Position numbers and translations under genes: made by a program. This document shows, piece by piece, positions 10,613 to 22,746 of a stretch of DNA of 64,000 bases; positions within the stretch are counted from its first letter, which is position 1; each line of letters opens with the position of its first letter. The DNA is from Pristionchus mayeri (Eukaryota; Nematoda; Chromadorea; Rhabditida; Neodiplogasteridae). Where the stretch lies: positions 36,999,541 to 37,063,540 of the forward strand of contig BTRK01000004.1 in the NCBI GenBank assembly GCA_036245805.1. Direction: 5' to 3'. Under the pieces are notes generated by a model. It was not told where the DNA came from, did not search any database, and saw nothing but the letters and a program-made list of their open reading frames with translations.

Positions 10613-11626
10613 TACCATTGATGTTTACAATCAACTATCTGACTTGCTCATTTCACATCAGAAATAGCTAATATATCGATTTTTCGAGACATCCGAAATA
10701 TGTTTGGATGGCCATATCTTCGGTCCCAGTTGAGAAATAGGGCTCATATTTTGCAGGTACTATGCACTAATAATGAAGATACATTAAACCAAGTTTGATA
10801 GTAATCAGACAACAAATTTCAAAAATCGAAAAATTTTGGACCCCACTTTTCACTGATGTGGAATCTACCTTTAACGCTATCGAAAAAATCTGATTTCGTC
10901 CAAGTTTATGTAGAATCTATTAAAGAATAAGTGTGCGGAATCGCAAATTGAGACGACTCTTCCAGCATATTTTACAGCTTAATAGCCATCGAGGGTCAGA
11001 ATGGCGAAAGTAGTCCGAAATTGCCCGAAGCGAAAGGCGACCTCGCCTAACGGGAGAGTTTCTTATTCTTTAATAGATTCTACATAAACATGGACGAAAT
11101 CAGATTTTTTCGATAGCGTTAAAGGTCGATTCCACATCAGTGAAAAGTGGGGTCCAAAATTTTTCGATTTTTGAAATTTGTTGTCTGATTACTATCAAAC
11201 TTGGTTTATTGTATCTTCATTATTAGTGCATAGTACCTGCAAAATATGAGCCCTATTTCTCAACTGGGACCGAAGATATAGCCATCCAAACATATTTCGG
11301 ATGTCTCGAAAAATCGATATATTAGCTCTTTCTGATGTGAAATGAGCAAGTCAGATAGTTGATTGTAAACATCAATGGTATTACTTCCATCAAAGGTTCT
11401 TGTGAGATAACATCAATTTACGGCTGAGTTTCAAAAAATACATGAATATTTTAATGCACAAAATTAAATTCAGAAACCCGCGAAAAATGTGTTTCAGATC
11501 ATGCACCATATGACTATCTTCTTCTGGTATTCACCTATCGAATGGTCCAAACCATACGTCTCTAGCTCAATTTTGAAAGAAGTTATTGCAATTCGAATTT
11601 TGGGGCTAAACTTTTGTCCGCTACTG

Positions 11627-11961
11627 TAAAAATTGGTTTTAATGCAAATGATGAAGGAAATATTTGATTTGAATTGGGTGCTATGTACTCAGCTGATTTA
11701 TATTTTGATGGTTAAACTAGATTTCAACATTTGAAAAGAAGTGGATTATCCATTTCAAGGTACATTGGATAACGAAACAGACCCGACCCCCTTTCTTATG
11801 CTAGTCCCTCCTTTATATCACCTTTCTTCAGAAAGGAAAGGCACGCCTCGTGGGAATACCGTACTGAGCGTTTAAACTTGCTCGAAGTATCATAGGATGC
11901 AAGTCATATTTTAATTCCTTGAATGTTGCTGCTCTTCTTCACTTTGTTATGGATATTTTAG
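11627..11961. promoter_or_regulatory. upstream region of F-box gene 1
   Basis: No coding sequence seen. The segment near 11838 (AAAGGCACGCCTCGTGGGAA) resembles 20009 upstream of F-box gene 3, so the duplication included 5' flanking DNA. The ATG is immediately preceded by TTTTAG, a possible trans-splice acceptor. Confidence 0.35.
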
Positions 11962-13338
11962 ATGGACGATCTGATTGGTAGCAATGAGTCAATCCCTGCG
12001 CTCAATGCTGAGCCATCCCTCGATGGCCTTCCTCGAGAAATCATTTGGGATATAATCGAGTTTGTCCCTGAATCCGTCTTCGACCTCAAACTGGTCAGTA
12101 TTTATTGTTAGTGAGAAGAATGATCGATCTTTGACCACAGTAGCCATTCACAAACGATTAGATTATCGAAAAGCTCTAAATGCGATATGTTTACTGACTG
12201 AATGACTATATAAGTCGCAAATCTACCGGTGTAAGAGTTTGGTCAATATTCCTAACCTTATTCACAGGTACCAATTTTTTCAGACTTGTCGGAGATTCCG
12301 ATGTATCGTTAACGACTTTGCAAACCTACCGCTGAAAGCAAGTATCGTCGATAAAGTCAACTTCTTCCGCAACGTATGCGATCTCATACTTCTATTATTA
12401 AATCATCACACCCTTTTCAGTCCGCAGTCGTTGGTCTGAAAATATTTGTTTCTACGCGATATTACCGACTTTTCGAGCTTCGGATGAAATTCCGGGAACC
12501 TCCCAATGATCTTATAAAACGAGTATTTAAAGTTGAGAACAATACTCTAATCGTAAGTTAACATATTCTGTAGTAGATTGTGTAACTCACACCTTGTAGT
12601 CCTTCGAGTTCTTATTCAATATTGGCCAAGATGATGTGTCTTTCCTGATATATCTTGGAGATTGTTTGGGCTCTAGAATCGATAGAGTTATCTTGGATGA
12701 AAGGGAACGAGCATTTCAGCCAAAATTGGCCTCGAAGATGTTAATTTTTGCTGCTCAGATCAAATCATTGAGAGTTAAGTTCGATTTGCTAAAGATCCGG
12801 ACTGTGTAAGTTACAGATTAAATTGGATAAATTTGTGTGATTGCTTTCCAGAATTGATGAAATATTACCATTGCTCAAAACGTATAAAGTGGAGCATCTA
12901 TCGCTCGTCGTCAAATCAATTATTTCTTCGGATGCAGGTCACAATAAGCATTGAAGAATCATTTATTTTCATTGATCATACACCACAAGAGCGCTTTTTC
13001 AAGTGTAGTGTTGGAGAATATCGTGAAGGATTAGGGGGGGGGGGAGGGGAGAAACGGTCGATCTTCCGAATCGTGTCGCACAAGAAAAAGAGAGTTCCGA
13101 GATCATCGTGCCAAAGTGATCATTCATTAACATTTCAGTTGCTATTCTTCTCGAATTGTCGAAATGCGTTCGCTCCTTTCATGTCGAGCAAACGAATTTT
13201 CATCAGATCAGACCAGATGGATCCCTGTTTGGCCTGCCCACTGTTAAGTGGGTCACTCTTATTCTTCAACTGTTCTCGAATAAACTCGACAAGTTATGCT
13301 TGAATAACTGTGGCAAAAAGCGTTGGAAGAGTCAATAA
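11962..13338 (+). CDS. F-box-type protein 1 (nematode expansion)
   Basis: The N-terminal motif GLPREIIWDIIEFVPESVF, DLKL fits an F-box, the domain that links substrate receptors to SCF ubiquitin ligases through Skp1. Exons: 11962-12093, 12284-12373 (TCRRFRCIVNDFANLPL), 12421-12552, 12600-12805, 12852-12937 and 13139-13338; all join in phase. The rest is a leucine-rich region shared by the six paralogues in this window (for example KWVTLILQLFSNKLDKLCL). Compared with gene 2 the terminal exon (RLPELGKK-type) is missing: the sixth exon runs into TAA at 13336, so the C-terminus is shorter or damaged. A G-run at about 13035 lies in intron 5. The substrate is unknown. Confidence 0.75.
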
Positions 13339-13923
13339 TCTCAGGTTAGTGGTCAAGGTTGAACAGTTACTTCAAATTAATGGATGGACATAATTCATAA
13401 AAGTTAAGCGGCTCCCGGAAGTTGGAAAGACTATTGTCTTTGTTTCGCCCTGTTTCGGTCATTTCACGGGGCTGAGTTATGAGTACAATGATTATTCGAT
13501 TAAAGGTTGGTCGTTTGGATATTGTTAAAAGTATTTCATGATCCTTTTTCCAGTCTATCCTTTTTCGGAAATGTTGCGCATCAAACACGTTTCGAGGACT
13601 TCAGAGGATGAGCATGACTTCGTTAATTAATCGAACGAGCAATCACTATTTTAGTATATCTTGCATTTATCATGCTTGCTATTATAAACATTTCGCACTC
13701 ATTGATGAACGATATAATGTTTAAAAAGTGATAAAATAGCAAGATTTGATCAAGAGATAAAAATCGTGTAGAGCAAGCACAGAAATCATGGGAATTTTAG
13801 CATTTATTGCTCAATTCCAAAAATAGTCGCGCGTTTTTTCATCACCTTTATGGAACCTTCTCATCGACGACAATATTAATTTAGATGCAGTTCATAGAGC
13901 TGAGGTTTTAATCTCACAATTGA
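13339..13923. other. intergenic, no gene seen
   Basis: AT-rich spacer between F-box gene 1 and the receptor pseudogene. No conserved coding or repeat structure recognised. Confidence 0.4.
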
Positions 13924-14265
13924 CTTTCTGGATTTGTTCGACATTGCCAGTACTGTATTCATTGTTACGGTACTTCTTATCACTCTTCCCATCGCAACAT
14001 TTGTCTACGGGAAACTACTATTCTGCAAATGCTATTCTTCCAACTTAGCGTTCACTCTCATCGTATTTAATGGCGGTAGTATTCTGGCATGTATTGAATC
14101 AATAAACGATATTTCAGGAGCTGCTAGCTTTTTTAAGCTACTTGATTGTTTTTCAGCTTACTTCTTTTCCATTCATGCAGAGCTTATACTCATTCATGAT
14201 TGATCAAAACGTTGACATTTTGAGCAGCGAGTGGCTAATTTATGATACCATATCAAAACCGTGTA

Positions 14266-17200
14266 TTATCACACGTCTTCTGAGAGATGGCATTTGGTGT
14301 TTCACAAAATGTTGGGGTCCCTAAGGTACAGTATCTCTTTGTACAAGCGGATTCCGCGATTTCTCAAAACTACCTAAAAGCCGGCTCCTGAAATTTTAAA
14401 AATTTGAAAATTCTTAACATGCTTCAAAATTGAGCCAGACTTTCGTAAAAAAAAACAATGACCAGTGTATCACGTGGAACAACTTGTATGTTGAGACTTT
14501 TCGGGTAGCGAGAAGTCTTACTTATAAAAAATACATTTTTCGATGAAATTTTTTCTCATTTTTTCGCCGCCATGAAAAATAAAGTTCCATACATCCCTGA
14601 GATTTTACCAGAATCGTAATCTGCAACTTTTTTATCCCAGGGAAAGAATTTTCAAGAAAATCGAAGATATGAGAGGAATCGCGAGAGAATCGACCATTTG
14701 AGGGGGGTGGGCGGCGTTAGGAAAAAAATGTGTCCTATCTGGCAACAAATTCAAATATAAGTATTTCAAATAATGATCTTTCAAACTGCGTCGTCAGAAT
14801 TTTGTTTTCGGTCGTCATCTTCGAGATTCAGAAGGCCAAACTTGGTACTATCACTTTTCGACATTCAAATCCGGGCCACTCTAATGATCATAACTTCGTT
14901 TAAAATGAAGATAGAAGGTCGTTCTTTTTTTAGAAAGAAAGCTACCACCATGCTCTACAACCATATCTAGACGATATCATTCCTGGTCTTGATCATGGTG
15001 CAGGGCGGTCTGGCGGACCAAAAAATATACATCTTTGGAAATCGGAAAAACTATCTGGGTTTTCATGTTTAAGTTTAAGTTCATACATGGAACTAACTTC
15101 ACGCCAAAAATTGGGGCAATCTGTATATAGACAAAAAAAAGGTCTCACTTTTGTGCGGCGACCCCAAAATGAGTTCTGGAAAAGAGTACTTCCGTATCTT
15201 CAATTGGCCTGATTTGGGCTCAAAATCATTCAAAAACATCCAAAACAACATTCTAAGTATCTACCCCCCATGTTGTAGCTCTTCCATTGGTCATAAAATT
15301 TTCGGTCATGACCACATGACCGAAAATTTGAAATTCCATAATTTGACCAATTTCAACATGCGGGATGGGCCCAAATGCTCTAAATGAGTTTCAAATAATG
15401 TAAATACATCCCTCGAAACAGCTCAAAGAAAAAGGGCTACTGAAAAGAGGAAATTACACCTGAAGAATCCAAGGAAACACGCAAAACTGTGACTCCGGTA
15501 AAAATGGGCATAGAGACTCGGCTTTTTGGTATAAATGTAGAACACGATGAACTAAACATTTCATCCGTTGAAAGTGAGTCTCTATCTTTATGTTGAAGCA
15601 TGCTACAGAGCCTGGAAGTTGGCCAGAAACGACGGGAAACGGGCCGAGGGGAGCGCTAAATAGAGGGGAGGGAGAGGGAGGTCAGGCGGCGAGAGCGCCA
15701 TACGGTTAGAGCACGCGCTCTCTGGGGATTCTAGCCTATTTCTGGCCAACTTCCAGGCTCTGTAGCATGCTTCAACGTAAAGATAGAGACTCACTTTCAA
15801 CGGATGAAATGTTTAGTTCATGGTGCTCTACATTTCCATCCATAAGCCGAGTCTCTCTGCCTATTTTTACCGTGGTCACAGTTTTGCGTGTTTCCTTGGA
15901 TTCTTCAGGTGAAATTTCCTCTTTTCAGTAGCCCTTTTTCTTTGAGCTATTTCGAGGGATGTACTTACATTATTTGAAACCCATTTAGTGCATTTGGGCC
16001 CATCCCGCATGTTGAAATTGGTCAAAATATGGAATTTCAAATTTTCGGTCATGTGGCCATTTATGACTAATGGAAGAGTGACAACATGGGGGGTATATAC
16101 TTAGAATGTTGTTTTGGATGTTTCTGAATTATTTTGAGCCCAAATCAGGCCAATTGAAGATACGGAAGTACTCTTTTCCAGAACTCATTTTGGGGTCGCC
16201 GCACAAAAGTGAGACCTTTTTTTTTGTCTATACCCAAATCGCCCCAATTTTTGGCGTGAAGTTAGTTCCATGTATTAACTTAAACTTAAACATGAAAACC
16301 CAGATAGTTTTTCCGATTTCCAAAGATGCGTCATTTTTGGTCCGCCCGACCGCCCTGCACCATGATGAAGACCATGAATGATCTCGTCTAGATAAGGTTG
16401 TAGAGCATGGTAGTAGCTTTCTTTCTAAAAAAAGAACGACCTTCTATCTTAATTTTAAACGAAGTTATGATCATTTGAGTGGCCCCGATTTGAATGTCGA
16501 TAAGTGATAGTACCAAGTTTGGCCTTCTGAATATCGAAGATGACGACCGTTATCAAAATTCTGAAGACGCAGTTTGAAAGAGAATCATTTGAAATACTTA
16601 TACTTGAATTTGTTGCCAGATAGGACACATTTTTTTCCTACCGCCGCGGCGTGGTCGATTCTCTCGCGATTCCTCTCATATAGTATTCATCACTTTTTGG
16701 CCTCAAACATGGCGAACCTCGTGTTTTCAAGCAAAATCGAAAATTTCATGATGTCATATTTAAGTAATTATCGCTCGTGGATATCTTTTCTTTCCGTTGT
16801 CAATGTTTTCTGACCTATTCATACAGATTTCCATTGAAAAAAACGAAGATTTCAATACTTCACAAAATCACATTTTTTCACGACATTTCTCAGATTTCAT
16901 GATTTTATGAAGTATTGAAATCTTCTGTTTTTTTAATGGAAATCTATATGAATAGGTCAGAAAACATTGAAAACGGAAAGGAAAGATATCCACGAGCGAT
17001 AATTAGTTAAATGTAACATCATGAAATTTTCGATTTTGCTTGAAAACACGAGGTTCGCCATGTCTGAGGCCAAAAAGCGATGAATACTATATCTTCGATT
17101 TTCTTGAAAATTCTTTCCCTGGGGTAAAAAAGGTTGCAGATTACGATTCTGTTAAAATCTCAGGGATGTATGGAACTTTATTTTTCATGGCGGCGAAAAA

Positions 17201-17550
17201 ATGAAAAAAAATTTCAACGAAAAATTATTTTTTTGTATTTTTTATAAGTAAGACTTCTCGCTACCCGAAAAGTCTCAACATACAAGTTGTTCCACGTGAT
17301 AAACTGGTCATTTTGGTGTTTCGAACGAAACTCTAGCTCAATTTTGAAGCATGTTAGGAATTTTAATTTTTTTAAATTTCAGGAGCCGGCTTTTAGGTAG
17401 TTTTGAGGAATCGCGGAATCCGATTGTACAAAAAGTTACTGGACCTTAGGGACCCCTACCCTGATAATCTCGAAGGGATCGGAGCACTTTGAACATTTTG
17501 TCAAAGGGGGCTTTCGATTTCATGCAATCTCTCAGAAGACGTGTGTTATA
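14266..17550. mobile_element. long palindromic foldback element, family F (copy 1)
   Basis: Arms of about 1.35 kb run inwards from ACACGTCTTCTGAGAGAT at both ends to a ~110-nt loop at about 15630-15738; the innermost arm pairs GCCTGGAAGTTGGCCAGAAA with its complement. Both arms carry GAGCCGGCTTTTAGGTAGTT, also present in family members at 36507-37770 and 55221-56804. The right arm is longer because of a 409-bp insertion at 16681-17089. No transposase is visible; open frames in the arms are mirror images of each other. Confidence 0.85.
16681..17089. mobile_element. 409-bp TA-flanked MITE nested in the palindrome
   Basis: Palindromic element with ends TAGTATTCATCACTTTTTGG and CCAAAAAGCGATGAATACTA, flanked by TA at 16679-16680 and 17090-17091. 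The other arm of the host palindrome, near 14665, preserves the uninterrupted sequence (complement CCTCTCATATCTTCG), which proves the insertion point and TA duplication. Confidence 0.88.
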
Positions 17551-17770
17551 TCATTAGTATTACAGTATCGTTTCTCTTATCGACCATTCGTATCTTCGAC
17601 CTGTTATTTTCAAGTCCTCATCATTGCATGGAATTACAAACGGAATCAGGCAAAGTATACTTGCCGATACGGGAGATACTACTACATCCTGTATTCCTTA
17701 GAGAAAAACAGGAACTCAAATTCGAATTCAGATGTTTGCGATTTTACAGTAGATTATAGTACAACCATTT

Positions 17771-17839
17771 GAGTTGGCGCGCTAGGGCTTGTAGTTCAGG
17801 GACTACCCGCGAGTTCAAAAAAATTCCCCGGAGGGCACT
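17771..17839. repeat. right-end remnant of a TTAA-family foldback element
   Basis: GCGCGCTAGGGC, then CCGCGAGTTCAAAAAAATTC, then CCCGGAGGGCACT followed by TTAA at 17840-17843. It matches the right ends of the TTAA family (compare 2010-2069). The left half is lost. Confidence 0.6.
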
Positions 17840-18134
17840 TTAACGAAGGGTTCGCGTTGCTAAATAGAGTGATGAGTCCTCGTATCGCAACCAGCGGTGC
17901 ACTCGCAGAAATAGGCTGGGGAGAGAGCGCGCGTTAACTTCACCTGATTAGAATGAGGGTGCAGTCGTGCGTTGGGTGCGTTCAAGGTCTGCCTTTACAA
18001 AATCTGCCACATATCTAACTGAAAGATTGTTCTGATTCTAATTACGTATAATGTATACACTACCAAACGTTACTGATGAAAAAACACAAGAACAACAATT
18101 AGACTTAGAAAGCCACATTTTCAAAAGTATTTAA

Positions 18135-18422
18135 AGGCGTGCTCCGGGGAATGAATGTTAGGGAGTCCCACCACGAAAATTATGCGCCCTCAATGGGAAA
18201 CTGTAGCGAAATTACCCAGAGAAAGAGGCGAAACATAAGTGGAACTCGTGAAACATATCTGAACAAGCCACGACCCTGCGCTATCAATGAACTTTACGCG
18301 TATGTAAATAGCCTCAGAGTCGTCTGTGGAACTTCGGTTAAAGTGATTTCTGATCGGGTGAGCGGCCTCTACAATATCCACACTACCACTATGGGTGGCT
18401 GAACATTCCCCGGAGCACTCCT
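18135..18422. mobile_element. short MITE, TTAA family (copy 3)
   Basis: 288-bp element with ends AGGCGTGCTCCGGGGAATG and CATTCCCCGGAGCACTCCT, flanked by TTAA at 18131-18134 and 18423-18426. The interior is not palindromic and looks unrelated to the longer family members. Confidence 0.78.
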
Positions 18423-18507
18423 TTAATTGATAAATGACAAATTCAAAGCTGTATGATAACATTAGGTGAATTATGATGGCGAAGAATTATGATTTCGTTT
18501 TTTTTTC

Positions 18508-19932
18508 TCAAAAGGGCTCCACACATAGATATCTGAATTCGTTGTCGAGATCATCCACGATTTCAACTGAAACAACATGATCTCAAAAAAAACTTTAAAA
18601 AAGAACATCAATACCTTCCACCCAATGATCTTTATTTCTATGTTCATTAATCTCAATTGCATCGTTGCAGGAAACTTTGAAGTTTATTTTCTTTCCGAGT
18701 TCGGGCAAACGCTGAAATGATAAAAGTCAATTTGAGCGTATCTTATCTCATTATTGAACTTACATTTGCTAGCATATGAGCATCGTCCGAACTAAGAAAA
18801 TTCAGATAGTAGTTGCTAATGGTCAATTCTTCGAGCCGCCCAGAAAACATTTCGATTATGATGGGCGCCCAAGAAGCGTTGTGAACTCCGAAGAAATATA
18901 TGCTATCATAATCAATGCCATCAGCTCCTTCTTCACTCATAAATATGCTAGGCACATACTTCGATATATCGATAAGGAATTTCACTAAAAACGAGCTCGG
19001 CATAGCAATGATAATCGGTCCCTGAAGAGTGCTACCTGGGTCAAGTGAAGACGCAAAATTGTATATTTTGAGCGTTAGATGTCCAATTGTTGAATATGAA
19101 ATAATATTGGGTAGGTGAATACTGAAATTGTTGCTTAATTTAAACATATACAACAATAACCAAAACTCACATGACGTCATCGGTAATAATACGTGTCTCC
19201 ACTGACAACCCCTTTATCTTCATTCCTCTAGTAAGTGATGACACGACTTCCAGAGTCTTTGCATCATTACTCTTCAACTCGTACGAACTGAATGTTACAT
19301 CCCATGCTTCCGCGAATAACTTCTATCATGTCCCGATTATTCTCAGTGGATGTTAACTGCACTCTGAATATTTTGGAGAGGGTAGTGCTCATAAAATATC
19401 TGTGATTTCGTATAGTAATCAAGGTACGCGGGGCTCCACGGAGCCATAAGCGCAACTTGAATAGGTTCGCTTTATTTTCTCGGATCATTATCTCGAATTC
19501 CATTCGATGATGGTTAGACTGAATGAAAGATTTGACTCAGATTTTATTATAGGAGCAATATTGACCTCATTTGTGAAATGTGCAGCACCAAACATGCTCA
19601 ATTCACGGACGAGTAGAATTGTCGATTTCTGAATTGCCAATTCGTCAACGAGGATTTTGATGCAAGACGAGGTCTGAAATATTTAATTATGCACAATTAT
19701 ATTTAAAAAAATAAAAATCATTAAAATGAAAAAAACCAACCAATCGTAGTTCGAATACGGACTCAGGAGTGTATTCGATGATCATCCATACGAGTTCGCG
19801 CGGTAATTCCTCGAATGGTGATAAAGCAGACTCCGAATTGGATTCCTTGTTCGTCTTTCTGATTGATTCAACCGGCGATTCGTGTGATTCATCGGAAATC
19901 TTCGAGCGCTTGGGAAGGGAAGGGCAGTCCAT
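18508..19932 (-). CDS. F-box-type protein 2
   Basis: Starts MDCPSLPKRSKISDESHE at 19932, with a charged Ser/Lys/Glu-rich N-terminus of about 40 residues, then the F-box motif ELPRELVWMIIEYTPESVF. Later exons include ILVDELAIQKSTILLV (about 19640), LFKLRLWLRGAPRTLI (about 19440), a segment with YFFGVHNASWAPIIIEMF (about 18885) parallel to YFFGAYDKDWAPIIIDMF in gene 4, and RLPELGKKINFKVSCND (about 18690). The last exon, with VEIVDDLDNEFRYLCV, ends at TGA 18508-18510. GT-AG borders are plausible throughout, though I did not verify every phase. Probable SCF adaptor; target unknown. Confidence 0.65.
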
Positions 19933-21505
19933 TGCTATAATAGAATGAGTGAACTGTGTATGAGTGCTCTCGCAGTTCCTTCTTCTTCTGAACTAAGCGA
20001 TGAGAAGAAAGGCAAGCCTAGAGGGAATATCGTACTACGCGTCTGAGGCAATCTACCTGATCGTGGTACACGACTTACTCGATAATGAATATTTCAACTG
20101 CTTCCTAACATTCCTTCATCAACTTAGTTATAACGATATTGTGCATCAAATGGATGAACTGGAGGGACGTTTCGATATGCCATCACTCGGAAGCCTTCCT
20201 CGAGAACTGCTTTGGACGGTTATTGAGTATGTGCCAGAAGCAGTTTTTGACCTGAAACTGGTAAGAATAGACTAGTGTTATTTGGTAAACCCAAAGTCCC
20301 ACTTGCCATACTTGTTCCATGTCTTTCCAGACTTGCCGGAGGTTCCGTTGTATCGTTGACGAGTTTGCAAAGCAACGATTGACAGTGATAGTTGATAAGC
20401 TGGACTTCTTCCGTTAGTGTCAAAAAATCTCATCAAAACACAAACAATATATTTCCAGCCCGCTGTTATTGATCTGAAGATCAAAGTGTCTGAGCGAACT
20501 TCCATGCTCTTCGAGCTACGGCTAAAATTAAGGCAACCACCGAAGAATTTGATAAAAAGAATTCGCAAAGTTGAATGCGAAGATTGGACTATCGTGAGTT
20601 CGACATTCAAGTGACCATAATAGCATTGCACTCTCCCGATGAGGACATCTGTTATTCAGTGTAATTTCGTAATTTACTAATCGTAATTAAAATTAAATCG
20701 TAATTAAAATTTAGTAAGTAAAAATTTCGTAATTTACAGGTGTACGCTTTACTATTCGACATTATGAGTGACAATTATGATATGCTTTCGTACTTGAGAC
20801 ATTGCATGGGTAATATCATAAAAGAAGTGGTCATAGACGAGAGGGACAGAGAGAACGAACCAATGTTATTTTCCAAAGTTATCGACGGGACACAGATTGA
20901 TTCCCTAAAAATGACCTTTGATGACTTAACAAGGAACCGTTTGTAAGTTATTTGATTATCTCTATCATTATCAACTGCGAAAATTAATTCCATGCAGACG
21001 TGAGGATATAGTTCCGTACATAAATGAACATCAAGTCAAGAAACTCCATCTTGTTCTTGACGCAATTGCTCGTTCTGAAGCGAGTAATGTACATATATCA
21101 TTATTTTCAATAACGTTTATTCTAGATACGATTCTACTCGAGTTATCTGAACTTGTGGAGTCGCTCCATATCGAACTGCCAGAGTATTTCTCCTTATTAA
21201 ATTATTTCGGCATAGAAGGCCTTTTTGCCATCGATAATGTGGACTGGGCTGATGTTATTCTTCAAATGCTTTCAAGAAAGTTGATCATGCTAAATTTGAC
21301 CAATTGCGGAGCTCTTTCCAAGCAAAACGTCGACACTCTCAAATTGGTAAAATTAATGTGTAATCGTTAAATTAAGATAATATGATATTCCCTCTGTGCT
21401 CACGCTAAAATAATTTATCGGATTTCTATTCGTTCTGTTATTTATAATTATTTATATTTAAGCGCCTACCGGAAATCGAGAAGAAAATTTACTTTTCATC
21501 AACTA

Positions 21506-22746
21506 TTGGGGTGTCCGGAAAGTTCGTATAATTTTTTGTTTTTATTTTTAATTCAATGCTTTACAATTCTCAGTGACCAATGTATGCCCCCTTCTTTCTC
21601 ACTACCTCCCTCCAGCGATTGGGCAGGGTCTCGATTCCTCTCTTCCAGAATGCGGGTTTCTTCGAGACCGCCCAGTTCACGAAAGCCCTCACAACTTCAT
21701 CTCGATTCTTGAACTTCTTTCCTTTGCAGAAGTCAGAGAGAGAGCGGAAGCAGTCGTAGTCGCATGGGGAGAGATCCGGGGAATACGGTGGATGGGGAAT
21801 CCTCTCGATCTTCAGCTCGTCCATTTTCTTCTGGGTCATCTTCGCTCGATGTGGGCGAGCATTGTCCATCAGAAGAAGAATTTTGCCCTGGTTCAGGAGT
21901 CCGGGAGGGACTCTGATCGCGACATCTTCCAGTTGTTCAGATAAGAGGTCGGCATTGATGCTGGTGCCAGGGGCGAGGATCTCCCAGTAGATGGGACCGA
22001 GCACTGAGAAGAAGAAGCAGAGGAGTTCCTTCTTTCCGTGCTCTTCCTTCTTCGGGACGGGCGTGGGCTTCTCATCTGCATCCACCCATTGCAGTCTCCT
22101 CACAGGGTTATCGTACGTGATCCACTTCTCATCTGTAGCGACGATGGAATTGACCCATCGAAGATTGGATCTACGATGGAGTAATTCCCGACAGACTTGA
22201 ACACGATTTTTCAGCTGTTCGGGGGAGAGGTCATGGGGAATCACTTGTGGGAGTTTCGGCTCTTCCCAGATCGATGGAGGATATCGGACACCGTTGATCT
22301 GGGAGTACCAGTATCCTTCTTCAACTCACGCACACTGGCCATGGGCTTGCGCTTCAGTGTGCGGAGAACGAGAGGCTGATCGAGGGAGGGAGGGCGTCCA
22401 GAGCGGGGTTGATCATCGAGACCAAACTCCCCTTTCTTGAAGCGGGAGAACCACTCATAGCAGAAGGGTATGGAGGGGGCGTCAGCTCCTTCCGGCTGGG
22501 CCAGGGCAGAGTGGGCCTCCTTCACGGATCGGCCAAGACAGTAGTAATGAAGTAAAACTGCTCGGAGGTAGAGATGGGAGTCCATCACAAGAATCATTGT
22601 AGCGACTAGGAGACTGATTAAATCCTCTCACTACTCAACGTCGGAATGATGCAAAACATTGTTGACAAACAGATTGCGCAATCACTGCATTTGATCGCGA
22701 ACTGACTTTTTTCCCAAGCATTATACGAACTTTCCGGACACCCCAA
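21506..22746 (-). mobile_element. mariner transposon, complete, 1241 bp
   Basis: Terminal repeats TTGGGGTGTCCGGAAAGTTC and complement, with TA at 21504-21505 and 22747-22748. Inserted in the final exon of F-box gene 3. It is the best preserved copy of a subfamily also found at 1-233, 6153-7391 and 38237-38653. Confidence 0.95.
21570..22597 (-). pseudogene. mariner transposase, one frameshift
   Basis: DDD transposase in two overlapping frames. Residues 1-118 start MILVMDSHLYLRAVLLHYY at 22597 and contain the helix-turn-helix region (GRPPSLDQPLVLRTLKRKP). The frame shifts near 22244, after which the catalytic part is open to the stop at 21570: ATDEKWITYDNP, LLMDNARPHRAK, then YSPDLSPCDYDCF with 34 residues between second and third Asp (DD34D). 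All catalytic residues are present and a single indel near VIPHDL breaks the gene, so the insertion is fairly young. Confidence 0.9.

Larger units (their letters stand above)
9123..11626. mobile_element. Tc1-type foldback element, split by a mariner
   Basis: Long inverted repeat with ends CAGTAGCGGACAAAAGT and ACTTTTGTCCGCTACTG, flanked by TA on both sides. CAGT termini plus a TA target are typical of Tc1-type elements. Without the inserted mariner (9371-10612) it would be about 1.26 kb, with arms of roughly 560 bp around an unpaired centre near 10940-11060. It has no transposase. Confidence 0.82.
13924..17759 (+). pseudogene. 7TM chemoreceptor, disrupted by a 3.3-kb palindromic element
   Basis: Serpentine (7TM) receptor fragments of the family seen at 23283-24346. 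The left part encodes TM1-TM2: LLITLPIATFVYGKLLFC, then FTLIVFNGG, an intron, and LLAFLSYLIVFQLTSFPFM. Coding similarity stops at the element's end near 14266. It resumes after 17550 with a TM4-like segment (LLSTIRIFDLLFSSPHH) and YLPIREILLHPVF, ending in a stop near 17759. The exon encoding TM3 is missing and no TM5-TM7 follow. A former sensory receptor, now certainly broken. The srx/srv/sru-like class cannot be settled by eye. Confidence 0.8.

Noticed and set aside
21506..21944. Plus-strand open frames of 68 and 123 codons
   Set aside because: Antisense shadows of the mariner transposase. The same shadows occur at 27-233 and 6437-6793.
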